From Zunongwangia sp. ESRF-bin46 (GTDB lineage: Bacteria; Bacteroidota; Bacteroidia; Flavobacteriales; Flavobacteriaceae): a stretch of 64,000 nt of DNA. The notes below the pieces were generated by a model. That model saw only the letters and a list, made by a program, of their open reading frames with translations, was not told the origin of the DNA and made no database searches. The stretch is from NCBI GenBank assembly GCA_002631855.1, contig NTLF01000014.1, positions 62,001 to 126,000 of the forward strand, in the 5' to 3' direction. A program made the position numbers and the translations under genes. Within the stretch, counting starts at the first letter, position 1. Every line of letters starts with the position of its first letter. This document shows positions 16,818 through 26,657 of the stretch, piece after piece.

Positions 16818-19800
16818 TTAAACTTCTTCTGTATTTCTTACTTTAGTCTTGTAGAACACATTTGGTTCTGTTCCTACATATTCTAATAAGTGATACATTC
16901 TTTTATCTTTCTTCTCTTTATATACTTCACTTTCGTGATCGTTGATATCTCCAAATACCATCGCTCCCGTTCCACAAGCTGCAGAACACGCTGTTTGAAA
17001 CTCAACATCTTTAACTGGACGTCCGTCACGCTTCGCATCAAGGATTGTTTTTTGTGTTTTTTGAATACACATAGAACATTTTTCCATTACACCTCGTGAA
17101 CGCACAACTACATCTGGGTTTAACACCATACGACCAAGGTCGTTATTCATGTGGTAGTCAAACTCATCATTTTCATTATATAAGAACCAGTTGAAACGAC
17201 GTACTTTATAAGGACAGTTGTTTGCACAGTATCTTGTACCTACACAACGGTTATATGCCATATGGTTTTGACCTTGTCTTCCGTGAGAAGTTGCAGCCAC
17301 TGGACAAACTGTTTCACACGGAGCGTGATTACAGTGTTGACACATTACCGGCTGAAAAGCCACTTGCGGATTTGCAGATGGATCTTCTAACTCTCCAAAA
17401 CCACCCAATGAACCATTATCTCCAAATAAACCAGAGAATCCCTCTTTTTTATCTTGATCAACTTCTAATGATTCTTCAGAAGAATAATATCTATCAATAC
17501 GCAACCAGTGCATATCACGACTTCTTCTAACTTCCGACTTACCTACAACCGGAACATTGTTTTCTGCGTGACACGCAATAACACAAGCCCCACAACCTGT
17601 ACAGGCATTTAAGTCTATTGATAAGTTAAAGTGATGACCTATTGAGCGATCAAAACCTTCCCAAAGATCTGCATCTGGTGATGTTACCGGAATTTCTTGA
17701 TGATCTTTAGACACTTTAGGAACGGCATTCCATTCCTCAACATCTTTTGTATTGAATATTTCAAGTGATGTTTCGCGAATAATATCACGACCCATCATTG
17801 TATTATGTAATTGTACACAAGCAAATTCGTGAACACCCCCTACTTTCTCTAAGGTAACGTTTTGTACCGAAGAGAAATCTTTATATAATGGGAAGGCGTT
17901 TACACCTGTTTGCATTTCTTCTTGAATAGCAGCTGTTTTACCGTATCCGAAGGCTAAACCAACCGATCCTTTGGCTTGTCCAGGCTGAACAAGTACAGGA
18001 ACTTTATTTACCACAACGCCATCCATCTTCACATTAACGTACCCGCCGTTTAATGCTCCGTTTGCTACATTTTCATTTTCAACACCTAATTCTTTAGCAT
18101 CTGCAGCCGAAATAGTTAAATAATTATCCCAAGACGTACGGGTAATAGGGTCTGGCATCTCTTGCAACCAAGGGTTGTTAGCTTGCTGACCATCACCTAA
18201 AGCAGTTTTAGTGTACAATGTTAGCTCATACCCACCTCCGTTTTGAGCAGAAGCAGCTAATGCACCATTATTTGTACCGCTTTCCAACGTCATGTTAGCT
18301 TCGTCTGCCGTAGCATCTTCCATAGAAACCTCAGCACTACTTTCAACAAAACCGTCATGAAGCGCTTGATTCCATGAACCACCTGCTAACACAGAAGAAG
18401 TCCAAGTTTCTTTTATGTAATCGTAATAGTTTTTAGTATTTCCGGTCCATTTCAACAAACTATCTTGAAACTGTCTTGTATTGAACAATGGACGAATAGT
18501 AGGTTGCATTAAGCTGAAATTTCCTTTTTTCATCTGCACATCTCCCCAAGATTCTAAATAATGTGGAGTTGCTGCAACCATTTGTGCTAAAGAAGCTGTC
18601 GCATCTTCTTTCATAGAAAATGCAAGACTCATATCTAGTTTTTGATACGCTTCTTTAAATGCTTTATTGTTTGGGAATGAATACACAGGATCTACCCCTA
18701 CCGTAATCAAGCCTTTAACACTTCCTGAAACAACACCGTCTAGTACGCGCATTACTTCAGCAGTGTTTCCTTTACGAGTCATTTTTGGCTTAGCAGTATC
18801 CATTACAACACTACCTTTAGACTCATTAAAGTCTAACACCATTTTCTGAGCAGCAACATTTGGCAATCCAGTAACTAGGACTCCTTTGCTACCTGCTTTA
18901 TTTAATTGTGCTTTTGCCTTAGAAACAGCTTCGGCAATATTTTCTGGCAATCCAGATGCACTACCGCCAGTTAAGGCTTTAAGAATCTGCAATTGCTGTG
19001 AAGGTGTAACTGGCACACGCTTATCTGCGTTTGCACCGGAAAGACTCATATTAGATTCAAACTGTACGTGGCGAGACATTTTTCCATTTTTTGGAACACG
19101 GCCTTTTGCATAACCTCCGTCGTAGCCTCCACCTTGCCAATCACCCAAGAAATCAGCACCTACAGAAACAATTACTTCTGCTTTAGAAAAATCGTAATCT
19201 GCTAAGGCGCGAGAGCCATATTTATTTTGAAAAGCATCTAACGCTTCAGAAGAAGAAACCGTATCGTACACTACGTGACGAACATTTGAATACTTTGCGG
19301 TAAACTCTTGGATTAATTTTGAAGTTGATGGACTAGCAAAGGTTTGTGTAAGCAACACAATGTCCTTACCGCCCATTTCATTCATTTTTTGAGCTATAGA
19401 AGCATCAAAATCATCCCAAGAAACTTCTTTCCCGTTTACCAAAGGAGCTTTTAAACGGTTATTATCATATAAAGATAATACAGAGGCATGCACACGAGCA
19501 TTTACTCCATCACCATATTTTGAAAGATCATTTCGTTCTATCTTAATAGGACGACCTTCTCTGGTTTTCACTAACACATTAGCAAAGTCAAACCCATCTG
19601 CAATTGTTGTAGCATAAAAATTAGCCACACCCGGAACTATCTCATCCGGCGCAACCACGTAAGGGATTGATTTTACTACTGGTCCTTCACAAGCTGCAAG
19701 CGATGCCGCCGCAGTTGTAAAACCAACGTACTTTAAGAAATCACGACGTGTTGTTGAAGAAGCCTCTAACGTTTCTTTATCGCCTAAAAAATCATCAGTA

Positions 19801-19901
19801 GGAATTTCTTCTACAAATTCATTTTCTTGCAACGTCTTAACAACAGAGCTGTTTTCGTTTAGCTCTTCAACACTTTTCCAGTATTTCTTGTTTGATGCCA
19901 T
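16818..19901 (-). CDS. actB: Alternative complex III subunit ActB (molybdopterin-oxidoreductase-like/ferredoxin fusion, TAT variant)
   Basis: ActB combines a molybdopterin-oxidoreductase-like domain, which in this complex carries no molybdenum, with an iron-sulfur domain, and conducts electrons on the periplasmic side. The 1,027-residue length fits. The twin-arginine-like signal is TTRRDFLKYVGF (Arg52-Arg53), ending in SLAAC with a candidate lipid-modified Cys71; it is internal, after about 50 charged residues, as is typical for this TAT-variant family. Ferredoxin cysteines are visible as CTGCGACVIACH, CQHCNHAPCETVCP, CVGTRYCANNCP, and CSMC with the later CSAACGTGA. It is second in the operon. 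Confidence 0.95.
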   Translation of the reverse strand: MASNKKYWKSVEELNENSSVVKTLQENEFVEEIPTDDFLGDKETLEASSTTRRDFLKYVGFTTAAASLAACEGPVVKSIPYVVAPDEIVPGVANFYATTIADGFDFANVLVKTREGRPIKIERNDLSKYGDGVNARVHASVLSLYDNNRLKAPLVNGKEVSWDDFDASIAQKMNEMGGKDIVLLTQTFASPSTSKLIQEFTAKYSNVRHVVYDTVSSSEALDAFQNKYGSRALADYDFSKAEVIVSVGADFLGDWQGGGYDGGYAKGRVPKNGKMSRHVQFESNMSLSGANADKRVPVTPSQQLQILKALTGGSASGLPENIAEAVSKAKAQLNKAGSKGVLVTGLPNVAAQKMVLDFNESKGSVVMDTAKPKMTRKGNTAEVMRVLDGVVSGSVKGLITVGVDPVYSFPNNKAFKEAYQKLDMSLAFSMKEDATASLAQMVAATPHYLESWGDVQMKKGNFSLMQPTIRPLFNTRQFQDSLLKWTGNTKNYYDYIKETWTSSVLAGGSWNQALHDGFVESSAEVSMEDATADEANMTLESGTNNGALAASAQNGGGYELTLYTKTALGDGQQANNPWLQEMPDPITRTSWDNYLTISAADAKELGVENENVANGALNGGYVNVKMDGVVVNKVPVLVQPGQAKGSVGLAFGYGKTAAIQEEMQTGVNAFPLYKDFSSVQNVTLEKVGGVHEFACVQLHNTMMGRDIIRETSLEIFNTKDVEEWNAVPKVSKDHQEIPVTSPDADLWEGFDRSIGHHFNLSIDLNACTGCGACVIACHAENNVPVVGKSEVRRSRDMHWLRIDRYYSSEESLEVDQDKKEGFSGLFGDNGSLGGFGELEDPSANPQVAFQPVMCQHCNHAPCETVCPVAATSHGRQGQNHMAYNRCVGTRYCANNCPYKVRRFNWFLYNENDEFDYHMNNDLGRMVLNPDVVVRSRGVMEKCSMCIQKTQKTILDAKRDGRPVKDVEFQTACSAACGTGAMVFGDINDHESEVYKEKKDKRMYHLLEYVGTEPNVFYKTKVRNTEEV

Positions 19902-19975
19902 TTATAGTTATTTAATTTAATAATCGTTTTTCAAAAATAAGCTTTGAACTTACGATTTCTTTAATCATTTTAATT

Positions 19976-21319
19976 TTAATAGTGACACTTACCACATTCA
20001 AGGCCACCCATTTGTGCAGCAGTTAATTGCTCTACACCGTATTTTTTTGAAAGCTCTTCGTGAATTTTCTCATAATACTCATTTCCTTCCATCCGCACAT
20101 TAGTATCACGGTGACAGTTAATACACCATCCCATTGTTAATGGAGAATGTTGTTCCATTATTTCAAATTCTTCTACAGGACCGTGACATTCTTGACATGC
20201 TATTCCAGCCACAGTTACGTGCTGTGAGTGATTAAAATACGCGAAGTCTGGCAGGTTATGAATACGCACCCACTTTACAGGTTTTTCTTCACCTGTGTAA
20301 GCTTGTTCGTTTACATCCCAACCAACTGCTTCATATAATTTTTGAATTTCAGCGTCATAAAACTCTTTTGAGTATTCTTCGGTAGCGGTTTCAGGAGCTA
20401 CTTCAGTAATATTTTTATGACAGCTCATACACACATTGAGTGATGGAATACCCGATGTCTTACTTTTTCTTGCCGAAGAGTGACAGAAGTTACAGTCTAC
20501 CTGGTTGTCCCCTGCGTGAATTTTATGTGAGAAATGAATTGGTTGAACAGGAGCGTATCCTTGATCTACACCAACTTGCATCATAAACCCGTACATAAAG
20601 TATCCTGCAGTCAACAACAAGAAAACAGATGTTACCAATACCAAAAATTGATTTTGAATAAACGCCTTCCAAATAGGAGTGCGTGGTTCTTTTTCTGGAT
20701 ACTCAACGCCATTTGCAGCAGCAATCTTTTTAAGTGTGTTTGTTACCAAGAACAACATTACTACTAATAACAAGAATACTAGCGCAAGTGCACCAAGTAC
20801 AATATTGTTTGAAACGCCATCACCACTACCAGAACCTCCTGTAGCAGAATCACCACCTGGAGGTGGCTGTACTACCTGTTTAGGCTGACTAGTATAGGCT
20901 AAAATATTATCAATATCTGTATTGCTTAACTGCGGAAAAGCAGTCATTACAGAATTATTGTACTCTTCAAACAGCTTAACAGCCTGCGGATCTCCAGACT
21001 TAATCATAGCCTGACTGTCCTTAATCCATTGGTATAACCAGTCACGGTCATATTTAGTGGCAACTCCACGAAGTGCCGGGCCTGTCGCCTTACGGTCTAA
21101 TTTATGACAAGCAGCACAGTTGGCATTAAACAAGTCTTTTCCAGCTGCCACATCGCCACCAGACCCTTCGGCCGGGGCAGCTTCGCTAGAAGCGGCTGCA
21201 GTTGTATCGGTAGCAGCAGATTGATCTTGCGCTGAAACGGTAGTGGAAACTGTTAGCAATAGAGCCAACAAGAGAAATGACAAAAATGAGGATAGATTTC
21301 GGTAATTCACCTTTTTCAT
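19976..21319 (-). CDS. actA: Alternative complex III subunit ActA, multiheme cytochrome c with fused N-terminal cytochrome domain
   Basis: ActA is the multiheme cytochrome of alternative complex III. The 447 residues hold six CxxCH heme motifs. One lies in an N-terminal class I cytochrome c domain (CAACH, 68-72). After two hydrophobic segments (about 175-193 and 228-250) come five more: CNFCH, CMSCH, CQECH, CINCH and, at the extreme C-terminus, CGKCHY. The five C-terminal motifs correspond to the classical pentaheme ActA; the N-terminal domain is an added cytochrome module. A signal peptide ends near VSAQ (residue 31). It is the first gene of the operon. Confidence 0.94.
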   Translation of the reverse strand: MKKVNYRNLSSFLSFLLLALLLTVSTTVSAQDQSAATDTTAAASSEAAPAEGSGGDVAAGKDLFNANCAACHKLDRKATGPALRGVATKYDRDWLYQWIKDSQAMIKSGDPQAVKLFEEYNNSVMTAFPQLSNTDIDNILAYTSQPKQVVQPPPGGDSATGGSGSGDGVSNNIVLGALALVFLLLVVMLFLVTNTLKKIAAANGVEYPEKEPRTPIWKAFIQNQFLVLVTSVFLLLTAGYFMYGFMMQVGVDQGYAPVQPIHFSHKIHAGDNQVDCNFCHSSARKSKTSGIPSLNVCMSCHKNITEVAPETATEEYSKEFYDAEIQKLYEAVGWDVNEQAYTGEEKPVKWVRIHNLPDFAYFNHSQHVTVAGIACQECHGPVEEFEIMEQHSPLTMGWCINCHRDTNVRMEGNEYYEKIHEELSKKYGVEQLTAAQMGGLECGKCHY

Positions 21320-21401
21320 ACTGACGGTTAATTATTGTCCATAAGTTTGGTACGTAATTGGTTACTAAAATTAGTGGTTTAACGTACCTCAAATAACGGC
21401 A

Positions 21402-21431
21402 CAAAAATACATTATAAAGTCGATTTTAGAA
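21402..21431 (-). promoter_or_regulatory. Promoter of the actABCDEF-coxBA operon
   Basis: On the minus strand TATTTTTG (21409-21402) matches TAnnTTTG, with TTC 19 bases upstream (21431-21429) in place of TTG. The predicted start site leaves a leader of about 75-80 bases before actA. No other promoter-like site is seen in this intergenic region for the minus strand. Confidence 0.5.
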
Positions 21432-21507
21432 ATCCAAACAAAGTGTTAACAACTAATTTATACTTGTTCTAAATAATATTGAAGTCGGTTTTATAGTTAT
21501 AATGAAG

Positions 21508-21515
21508 TACATTTG
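21508..21515 (+). promoter_or_regulatory. -7 box of the SPOR-domain gene
   Basis: TACATTTG followed by CAC fits the Bacteroidota -7 consensus, 18 bases before the ATG at 21534. No TTG lies at 19 bases. Confidence 0.5.
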
Positions 21516-21533
21516 CACTATATAAATTGAACC

Positions 21534-21929
21534 ATGAAAACAGCTTATTTTTATAAATTGGTTATTGTCAGCCTGTTGTTTGCTTTCTTTTCAAACACAA
21601 CAATGGCACAACAAGGAAAAGTAACCATTAATCAAGACCCGAAAATAGAACAATTGCTAACATTGAAAAAAAGCCTGGAAAAGGACAACAAATTATCCAA
21701 AGGCTATACCATACAACTCTATTACGGGGAACTTACAAAAGCCAATACCATTATAAAAAGATACCGTGGTCTTTACGGAACTTGGCCTGCCTCAATTGAA
21801 TATGAGACACCCAATTATAAAGTTTGGGTTGGTAGTTTTAGTGATCGTTTAGACGCCGATAGAGCCCTGATAGAGATACAAAAAGGATTTCCATCGGCTT
21901 TTATCTTAAAACCACAAAACAGAAATTAA
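21534..21929 (+). CDS. Exported SPOR-domain protein
   Basis: This 131-residue protein has a signal peptide (cleavage near TMAQQ, residue 25), a short linker and one SPOR domain (about residues 50-128). The domain shows the typical pattern GYTIQLYYG, a middle helix, YKVWVGSFSDRLDADRAL and a final strand. SPOR domains bind denuded glycan strands of peptidoglycan, so it probably acts in the periplasm at the cell wall; no catalytic domain is present. It is monocistronic, facing infB with a shared bidirectional terminator. Confidence 0.85.
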   Translation: MKTAYFYKLVIVSLLFAFFSNTTMAQQGKVTINQDPKIEQLLTLKKSLEKDNKLSKGYTIQLYYGELTKANTIIKRYRGLYGTWPASIEYETPNYKVWVGSFSDRLDADRALIEIQKGFPSAFILKPQNRN

Positions 21930-21948
21930 AAACTGAATTATATTTAAC

Positions 21949-21979
21949 AAAAAAAGACCTCAAAACGAGGTCTTTTTTT
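21949..21979. terminator. Bidirectional terminator between the SPOR gene and infB
   Basis: Arms AAAAAAAGACCTC and GAGGTCTTTTTTT around the loop AAAAC, with A-run and T-run on both sides, serve both converging transcripts. Confidence 0.85.
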
Positions 21980-22006
21980 TATTTAAAATAAGCAATATAC
22001 TTTAGA

Positions 22007-24733
22007 TTACTTAAGCTTTTTCTTAACAGCTACTTCTTGGAACGCTTCAATTACATCACCTTCTTTAAGGTCGTTGTAATTTTTAATTTGCATACCACAA
22101 TCGTAACCTTTTGAAACTTCTTTCACATCATCCTTAAATCGTTTTAAGGAAGCCAATTCGCCAGTGTAAACAACCACACCTTCTCGAATTAGACGAATAC
22201 CAGAGTTTCGGTATATTTTACCACTTGTAACCATACAACCGGCAATTGTACCGATTTTAGATATTTTAAAGGTTTCCCTTATTTCAGCATTACCTGTGAT
22301 TTCCTCTTTAATTTCAGGGGAAAGCATACCTTCCATCGCATCTTTAAGATCGTTGATGGCTGCATAAATAATAGAATACATTCTGATATCGATTTCTTCT
22401 TTATCGGCTATCTGGCGTGCATTACCCATTGGTCGCACATTAAACCCTATTATAATAGCATCGGAAGCTGAAGCTAGCAACACATCACTTTCGGTAATGG
22501 CTCCAACTCCTTTATGTATAATGTTTACTTGTATTTCTTCAGTAGAAAGTTTCTGGAAAGAATCTGTCAAGGCTTCAACCGAACCGTCCACATCACCTTT
22601 AAGGATGATATTAAGCTCTTTAAAGTCTCCTAATGCAATTCGTCTTCCAATTTCATCAAGTGTAATGTGACGCTGTGTTCTTACAGACTGCTCACGTTGT
22701 AGCTGAGTACGCTTGTTTGCAATATCTTTCGCTTCACGTTCATCTTCAAACACATTGAATTTATCACCCGCTTGTGGCGCTCCATCCAATCCTAAAATAG
22801 ATACTGGTGTAGAAGGGCCTGCTTCTTTAACATTGTTACCTCGCTCATCTTGCATTGCTTTAATTTTACCGCTATGCTGACCAGCTAATACATAATCACC
22901 AACTTTTAATGTACCCCCTTGAACCAAAATGGTAGAAACGTATCCGCGTCCTTTATCTAAGTATGCTTCAACTACGGTACCGTTGGCAATTTTATTTGGG
23001 TTTGCTTTAAGCTCTAATATTTCAGCTTCTAACAATACTTTCTCTAATAATTCTGGAACTCCTTCTCCTGTTTTTGCAGAAATATCGTGTGATTGAATTT
23101 TACCACCCCAGTCTTCAACTAGCAAGTTCATACTCGCTAATCCTTCTTTAATTTTATCTGGATTTGCAGTTGGCCTATCAATTTTATTAATCGCAAATAC
23201 AATAGGTACACCTGCAGCTTGCGCGTGACTTATCGCCTCTTTGGTTTGTGGCATAATATCATCATCGGCCGCAATTACAATAATGGCAAGGTCAGTTACT
23301 TGAGCACCTCTCGCACGCATCGCGGTAAACGCTTCGTGACCTGGTGTATCAAGGAAAGCTATTTTCTGCCCGTCTTCCAGCTGTACTCCATAAGCACCAA
23401 TGTGCTGTGTAATACCCCCAGATTCTCCGGCAATAACGTTTTCTTTACGAACGTAATCCAATAAAGAAGTTTTACCGTGGTCAACGTGCCCCATTACTGT
23501 AACAATAGGAGCTCTTGCCTCTAAATCTTCCGGCGCATCTACATCTTCTTGAATACTCTCTTCAATATCTGCAGTGACAAATTCTACTTCGTAATCAAAT
23601 TCTTCTGCAACAATGGTAAGGGTTTCTGCATCTAAACGCTGATTCATTGTTACCATCATTCCAAGTGACATACAAGCCGATATAATTTTAGTAACAGGAA
23701 CATTCATCATCGTTGCCACTTCACTTACGGTTACAAATTCTGTAACTTTAAGTAACTTGCTGTCTGCTTCTTGCTGCGCTAAATCGTCTTCCGTTTTTTG
23801 ACGGTGACTATCTCTTTTATCCCTACGGTATTTAGCTCCTTTTCCTTTTGAAGATTTTCCTTGAAGCTTTTCAAGAGTTTCCCGTACTTGTTTTTGGATT
23901 TCCTCCTCAGTAGGCTCTTCTTTAGGTGCGTTTGATCTTCCTTTACCACGCCCTCTGTTATCTTTATAGTTTCCTTTATTAGGAGCTTTTTTACTGATAC
24001 GACGTCTGCGGCTTTTTTTACCTTTCTTGTCGTCGTCTTTCTTTTCTTTCTTTTTCTTTTCAGGCTTTTTGAACTTGGAAAGATCTATTTTTTCACCTGT
24101 AAAGTTAGGACCGTCTAATTTTTTATAATTAGTTTGAACAGAGCCAGAATCTTTCTCTTCTTCTTTCTCTACTGTCTCAGCTTTCGGCTCTTCTTTAGGT
24201 TTTTTAGCTTCAGGTTTTTCCTCTTTAGCTTTTGGCTCTTCCTTTTTAGGTGCTTCCTTTTTTGAAGTTTCTTTCTTAGGTTCCGGCTTTGCCTCTTTAA
24301 CTTTTTCCGCTGCCTTTTCTTCTACTTTCTCTTCAGTTTTCTTAGGAGCAGGTTCTGTTTTTTCTTCAGCTTTCTTCTTATCGGCATCTAAATCAATTTT
24401 CCCTACTTGTTTAGGGCCATTGAGCTTGGCTTCAGCTTTAACAACTTTTTTGGCTTCTTTCTTTTGCTTTTCTTCCAGTTCGCGTTCACGTTCCAAACGA
24501 AGCTCTTCTTTCTCTTTGCGCTTTTCTTCACCAACTTCCTTAGACTCCATCTTCTTACTCTTGTCGGTTTCGAATTCGTCAAAAAGCACTCCGTATTCTT
24601 CATCTGAAATTTTCGTGGTTGGACGTGCGTCCACCTCGTAGCCTTTAGAACTTAAAAATTCTACGGCACGATCCAGCGAGATGTTGAATTCGCGTAATAC
24701 TTTGTTTAGCCTTTTCGATTTTACTTCAGCCAT
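22007..24733 (-). CDS. infB: Translation initiation factor IF-2
   Basis: IF-2 brings initiator tRNA to the 30S subunit and promotes subunit joining. The 908-residue protein has the usual N-terminal IF2 motif (first 50 residues), then a very long Lys/Glu/Pro-rich linker (about 55-330), and the conserved core from about residue 335. G-domain motifs are GHVDHGKTS (near 415), DTPGHE, and NKID. It is the last gene of rimP-nusA-infB, with a 57-base gap after nusA. Confidence 0.97.
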   Translation of the reverse strand: MAEVKSKRLNKVLREFNISLDRAVEFLSSKGYEVDARPTTKISDEEYGVLFDEFETDKSKKMESKEVGEEKRKEKEELRLERERELEEKQKKEAKKVVKAEAKLNGPKQVGKIDLDADKKKAEEKTEPAPKKTEEKVEEKAAEKVKEAKPEPKKETSKKEAPKKEEPKAKEEKPEAKKPKEEPKAETVEKEEEKDSGSVQTNYKKLDGPNFTGEKIDLSKFKKPEKKKKEKKDDDKKGKKSRRRRISKKAPNKGNYKDNRGRGKGRSNAPKEEPTEEEIQKQVRETLEKLQGKSSKGKGAKYRRDKRDSHRQKTEDDLAQQEADSKLLKVTEFVTVSEVATMMNVPVTKIISACMSLGMMVTMNQRLDAETLTIVAEEFDYEVEFVTADIEESIQEDVDAPEDLEARAPIVTVMGHVDHGKTSLLDYVRKENVIAGESGGITQHIGAYGVQLEDGQKIAFLDTPGHEAFTAMRARGAQVTDLAIIVIAADDDIMPQTKEAISHAQAAGVPIVFAINKIDRPTANPDKIKEGLASMNLLVEDWGGKIQSHDISAKTGEGVPELLEKVLLEAEILELKANPNKIANGTVVEAYLDKGRGYVSTILVQGGTLKVGDYVLAGQHSGKIKAMQDERGNNVKEAGPSTPVSILGLDGAPQAGDKFNVFEDEREAKDIANKRTQLQREQSVRTQRHITLDEIGRRIALGDFKELNIILKGDVDGSVEALTDSFQKLSTEEIQVNIIHKGVGAITESDVLLASASDAIIIGFNVRPMGNARQIADKEEIDIRMYSIIYAAINDLKDAMEGMLSPEIKEEITGNAEIRETFKISKIGTIAGCMVTSGKIYRNSGIRLIREGVVVYTGELASLKRFKDDVKEVSKGYDCGMQIKNYNDLKEGDVIEAFQEVAVKKKLK

Positions 24734-24790
24734 ATAAATGCTTTCTCCTTTTTGTCTTATAAATATGTGTAAAAGTAGGTAAAGTTACAA

Positions 24791-26023
24791 CTACTCTTCA
24801 AATTCTTCTTTTAAAATGTTAATAACGTGCTTAACAGTTTCCTCTTCAAGATCGGTTCTTTTAATCAAATCGGCCATGTCATATTCAAGAACACTCTTGG
24901 CTGTATCCAGACCAATTTTTTGAAATTCTTTAATAATCCAATCTTCGATTTCATCGGAAAATTCACGTAATTCTACATCTTCTTCTGCGCCTTCACGCAA
25001 TACATCAATTTCATAACCAGTAAGTTGTCCGGCCAATCTAATGTTGTGACCGCCACGACCAATTGCTTTTGAAACCTCTTCTGGGCGCAGTAAAACTTCT
25101 GCGCGTTTGTTTTCTTCGTCTATCTTTATTGAAGTCACTTTTGCAGGACTCAATGCTCTTGTGATAAACAAATTAAGGTTATTGGTGTAATTAATTACAT
25201 CAATATTTTCGTTACCTAGCTCACGAACTATACCATGAATACGGGATCCTTTCATCCCTACACAAGCTCCTACAGGATCAATACGGTCATCGTACGAATC
25301 TACAGCAACTTTTGCTTTTTCACCTGGTATTCTTACAACTTTTTGAACATTTATTAACCCATCAAATACTTCAGGGATTTCTTGTTCAAATAGTTTTTCA
25401 AGGAATATAGGGCTTGCACGCGACATGATAATAACCGGCTTGTTCCCTTTAAGCTCAACACTTTCGATAATTCCTCGAACATTGTCTCCTTTTCTGAAAA
25501 AATCTGAAGGGATTTGTCTATCCTTCGGCATGATAATTTCGTTTCCTTCATCATCAAGTAAAATTACAGCACGGTGACGAATGTGATGTACTTCAGCCGT
25601 GTAAATATCGCCTTCTAACTCTTTAAACTGCTTGTAAATGTTTGTATTGTCGTGTTCGTGTATTTTTGAAATTAAGTTTTGACGTAGCGCTAAAATAGAG
25701 CGGCGTCCTAAATCTATTAATTTTACTTCTTCTGAAACATCTTCCCCAATTTCAAAATCGGGTTCAATTTTTTGTGCTTCGGAAAGTGATATTTCTTCAT
25801 TGTCATCTTCAACTTCGCCATCTGCAACCACAATTCGGTTACGCCAAATCTCTAAATCCCCTTTATCTGGGTTTATAATTATATCAAAATTATCATCACT
25901 TCCGTATTTTTTCTTCAAAGCGTTTCTAAAAACGTCTTCCAGTATCGCCATAAGCGTTACCCTATCAATAAGCTTATCGTCTTTAAATTCTGAAAAAGAA
26001 TCGATTAACGCTAAATTTTCCAT
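24791..26023 (-). CDS. nusA: Transcription termination/antitermination protein NusA
   Basis: NusA binds RNA polymerase and nascent RNA to modulate pausing, termination and antitermination. The 410 residues contain the N-terminal polymerase-binding domain, an S1 domain (about 130-200), and two KH domains with GMKGSRIHGIVREL and IGRGGHNIRLAG. The C-terminal acidic repeats of the E. coli protein are absent or reduced, as in most non-proteobacterial NusA. It follows rimP after 6 bases. The leader of this operon contains a terminator-like hairpin, which fits autoregulation by NusA. Confidence 0.96.
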   Translation of the reverse strand: MENLALIDSFSEFKDDKLIDRVTLMAILEDVFRNALKKKYGSDDNFDIIINPDKGDLEIWRNRIVVADGEVEDDNEEISLSEAQKIEPDFEIGEDVSEEVKLIDLGRRSILALRQNLISKIHEHDNTNIYKQFKELEGDIYTAEVHHIRHRAVILLDDEGNEIIMPKDRQIPSDFFRKGDNVRGIIESVELKGNKPVIIMSRASPIFLEKLFEQEIPEVFDGLINVQKVVRIPGEKAKVAVDSYDDRIDPVGACVGMKGSRIHGIVRELGNENIDVINYTNNLNLFITRALSPAKVTSIKIDEENKRAEVLLRPEEVSKAIGRGGHNIRLAGQLTGYEIDVLREGAEEDVELREFSDEIEDWIIKEFQKIGLDTAKSVLEYDMADLIKRTDLEEETVKHVINILKEEFEE

Positions 26024-26029
26024 GTCATT

Positions 26030-26494
26030 CTAATTAAATGTTATCATCACTTTTGCTTCAACAATATCGTTATAAGGCAACACCGCTTCTTTTCTAACAG
26101 TGTGCTTTCCCTTACCTACAGGCTTAGGTTCTCGTGTTTTCCACTTTAAAGTAACCTCAGTATCGGTAGCCTCGGTTAACTCTCCTTCAATAGCTTCTCC
26201 AGATTCGGTTTTAACCTGTAATTTTCTACCAATATTCTTTTTATATTGGCGGGCAGCCTGTAAGGGTTGTGAAACCCCCGCGGACATTACTTCTAAAGAA
26301 AAATCGGTCTCTTCGCGATCTAAATTATGCTCGATAGCGCGACTTACAGCAATACAATCTTCAACAGTAACTCCGTTATCACCATCGATAGTAATTCTTA
26401 TCTGATTGGCCTCAGTCACAGTAAAGTCTATTAAAAACAACGATTTGTTGTCTTCAAGAGCTTTTTCCAATAATTGCAATACCTTTTCACGCAT
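26030..26494 (-). CDS. rimP: Ribosome maturation factor RimP
   Basis: RimP assists 30S subunit assembly. The 154 residues have the family pattern: an N-terminal alpha/beta domain with ITIDGDNGVTVEDC and LEVMSAGVSQPL, and a C-terminal Sm-like barrel (KVQVKT-like, here LQVKTESGEAIEGEL). It heads the conserved rimP-nusA-infB operon. The ATG at 26494 is the natural start, and the 5' leader upstream is about 60 bases. Confidence 0.94.
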   Translation of the reverse strand: MREKVLQLLEKALEDNKSLFLIDFTVTEANQIRITIDGDNGVTVEDCIAVSRAIEHNLDREETDFSLEVMSAGVSQPLQAARQYKKNIGRKLQVKTESGEAIEGELTEATDTEVTLKWKTREPKPVGKGKHTVRKEAVLPYNDIVEAKVMITFN

Positions 26495-26512
26495 AAATTT
26501 AAGCTATAAAAA

Positions 26513-26534
26513 GAGGGGACTTTTTTGTCCCCTC
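26513..26534 (-). promoter_or_regulatory. Terminator-like hairpin in the rimP-nusA-infB leader (candidate attenuator)
   Basis: A perfect 8-bp stem GAGGGGAC/GTCCCCTC around six A bases (minus strand) is followed at once by TTTTTATAG, the form of an intrinsic terminator. It lies between the TATATTTG promoter box at 26567-26560 and the rimP ATG, so it would stop the operon's own transcript. The T-run is on the minus strand only. Confidence 0.6.
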
Positions 26535-26559
26535 AGCTAGTTGCTTATCTAATTCGGTG

Positions 26560-26567
26560 CAAATATA
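26560..26567 (-). promoter_or_regulatory. -7 box of the rimP-nusA-infB operon
   Basis: The minus strand reads TATATTTG followed by CACC, matching TAnnTTTG, about 66 bases before the rimP ATG. No TTG sits at 19 bases. Confidence 0.5.
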
Positions 26568-26657
26568 ATACAAATTTTAATATTATAAAAATGAGCGCCG
26601 ACCAATTTATTTTTGTATTTTAATGGTACGAAAAAACACCTTCCAAAAACCACGCCT

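Noticed and set aside
22007-24733. Plus-strand open frames opposite infB
   Set aside because: They arise from the Lys/Glu-rich repeats of IF-2 read in reverse and have no start context or homology I can recognise.
26613-26657. Upstream TTG start for the universal stress protein
   Set aside because: It would add residues not typical of UspA; ATG at 26658 gives the standard start.
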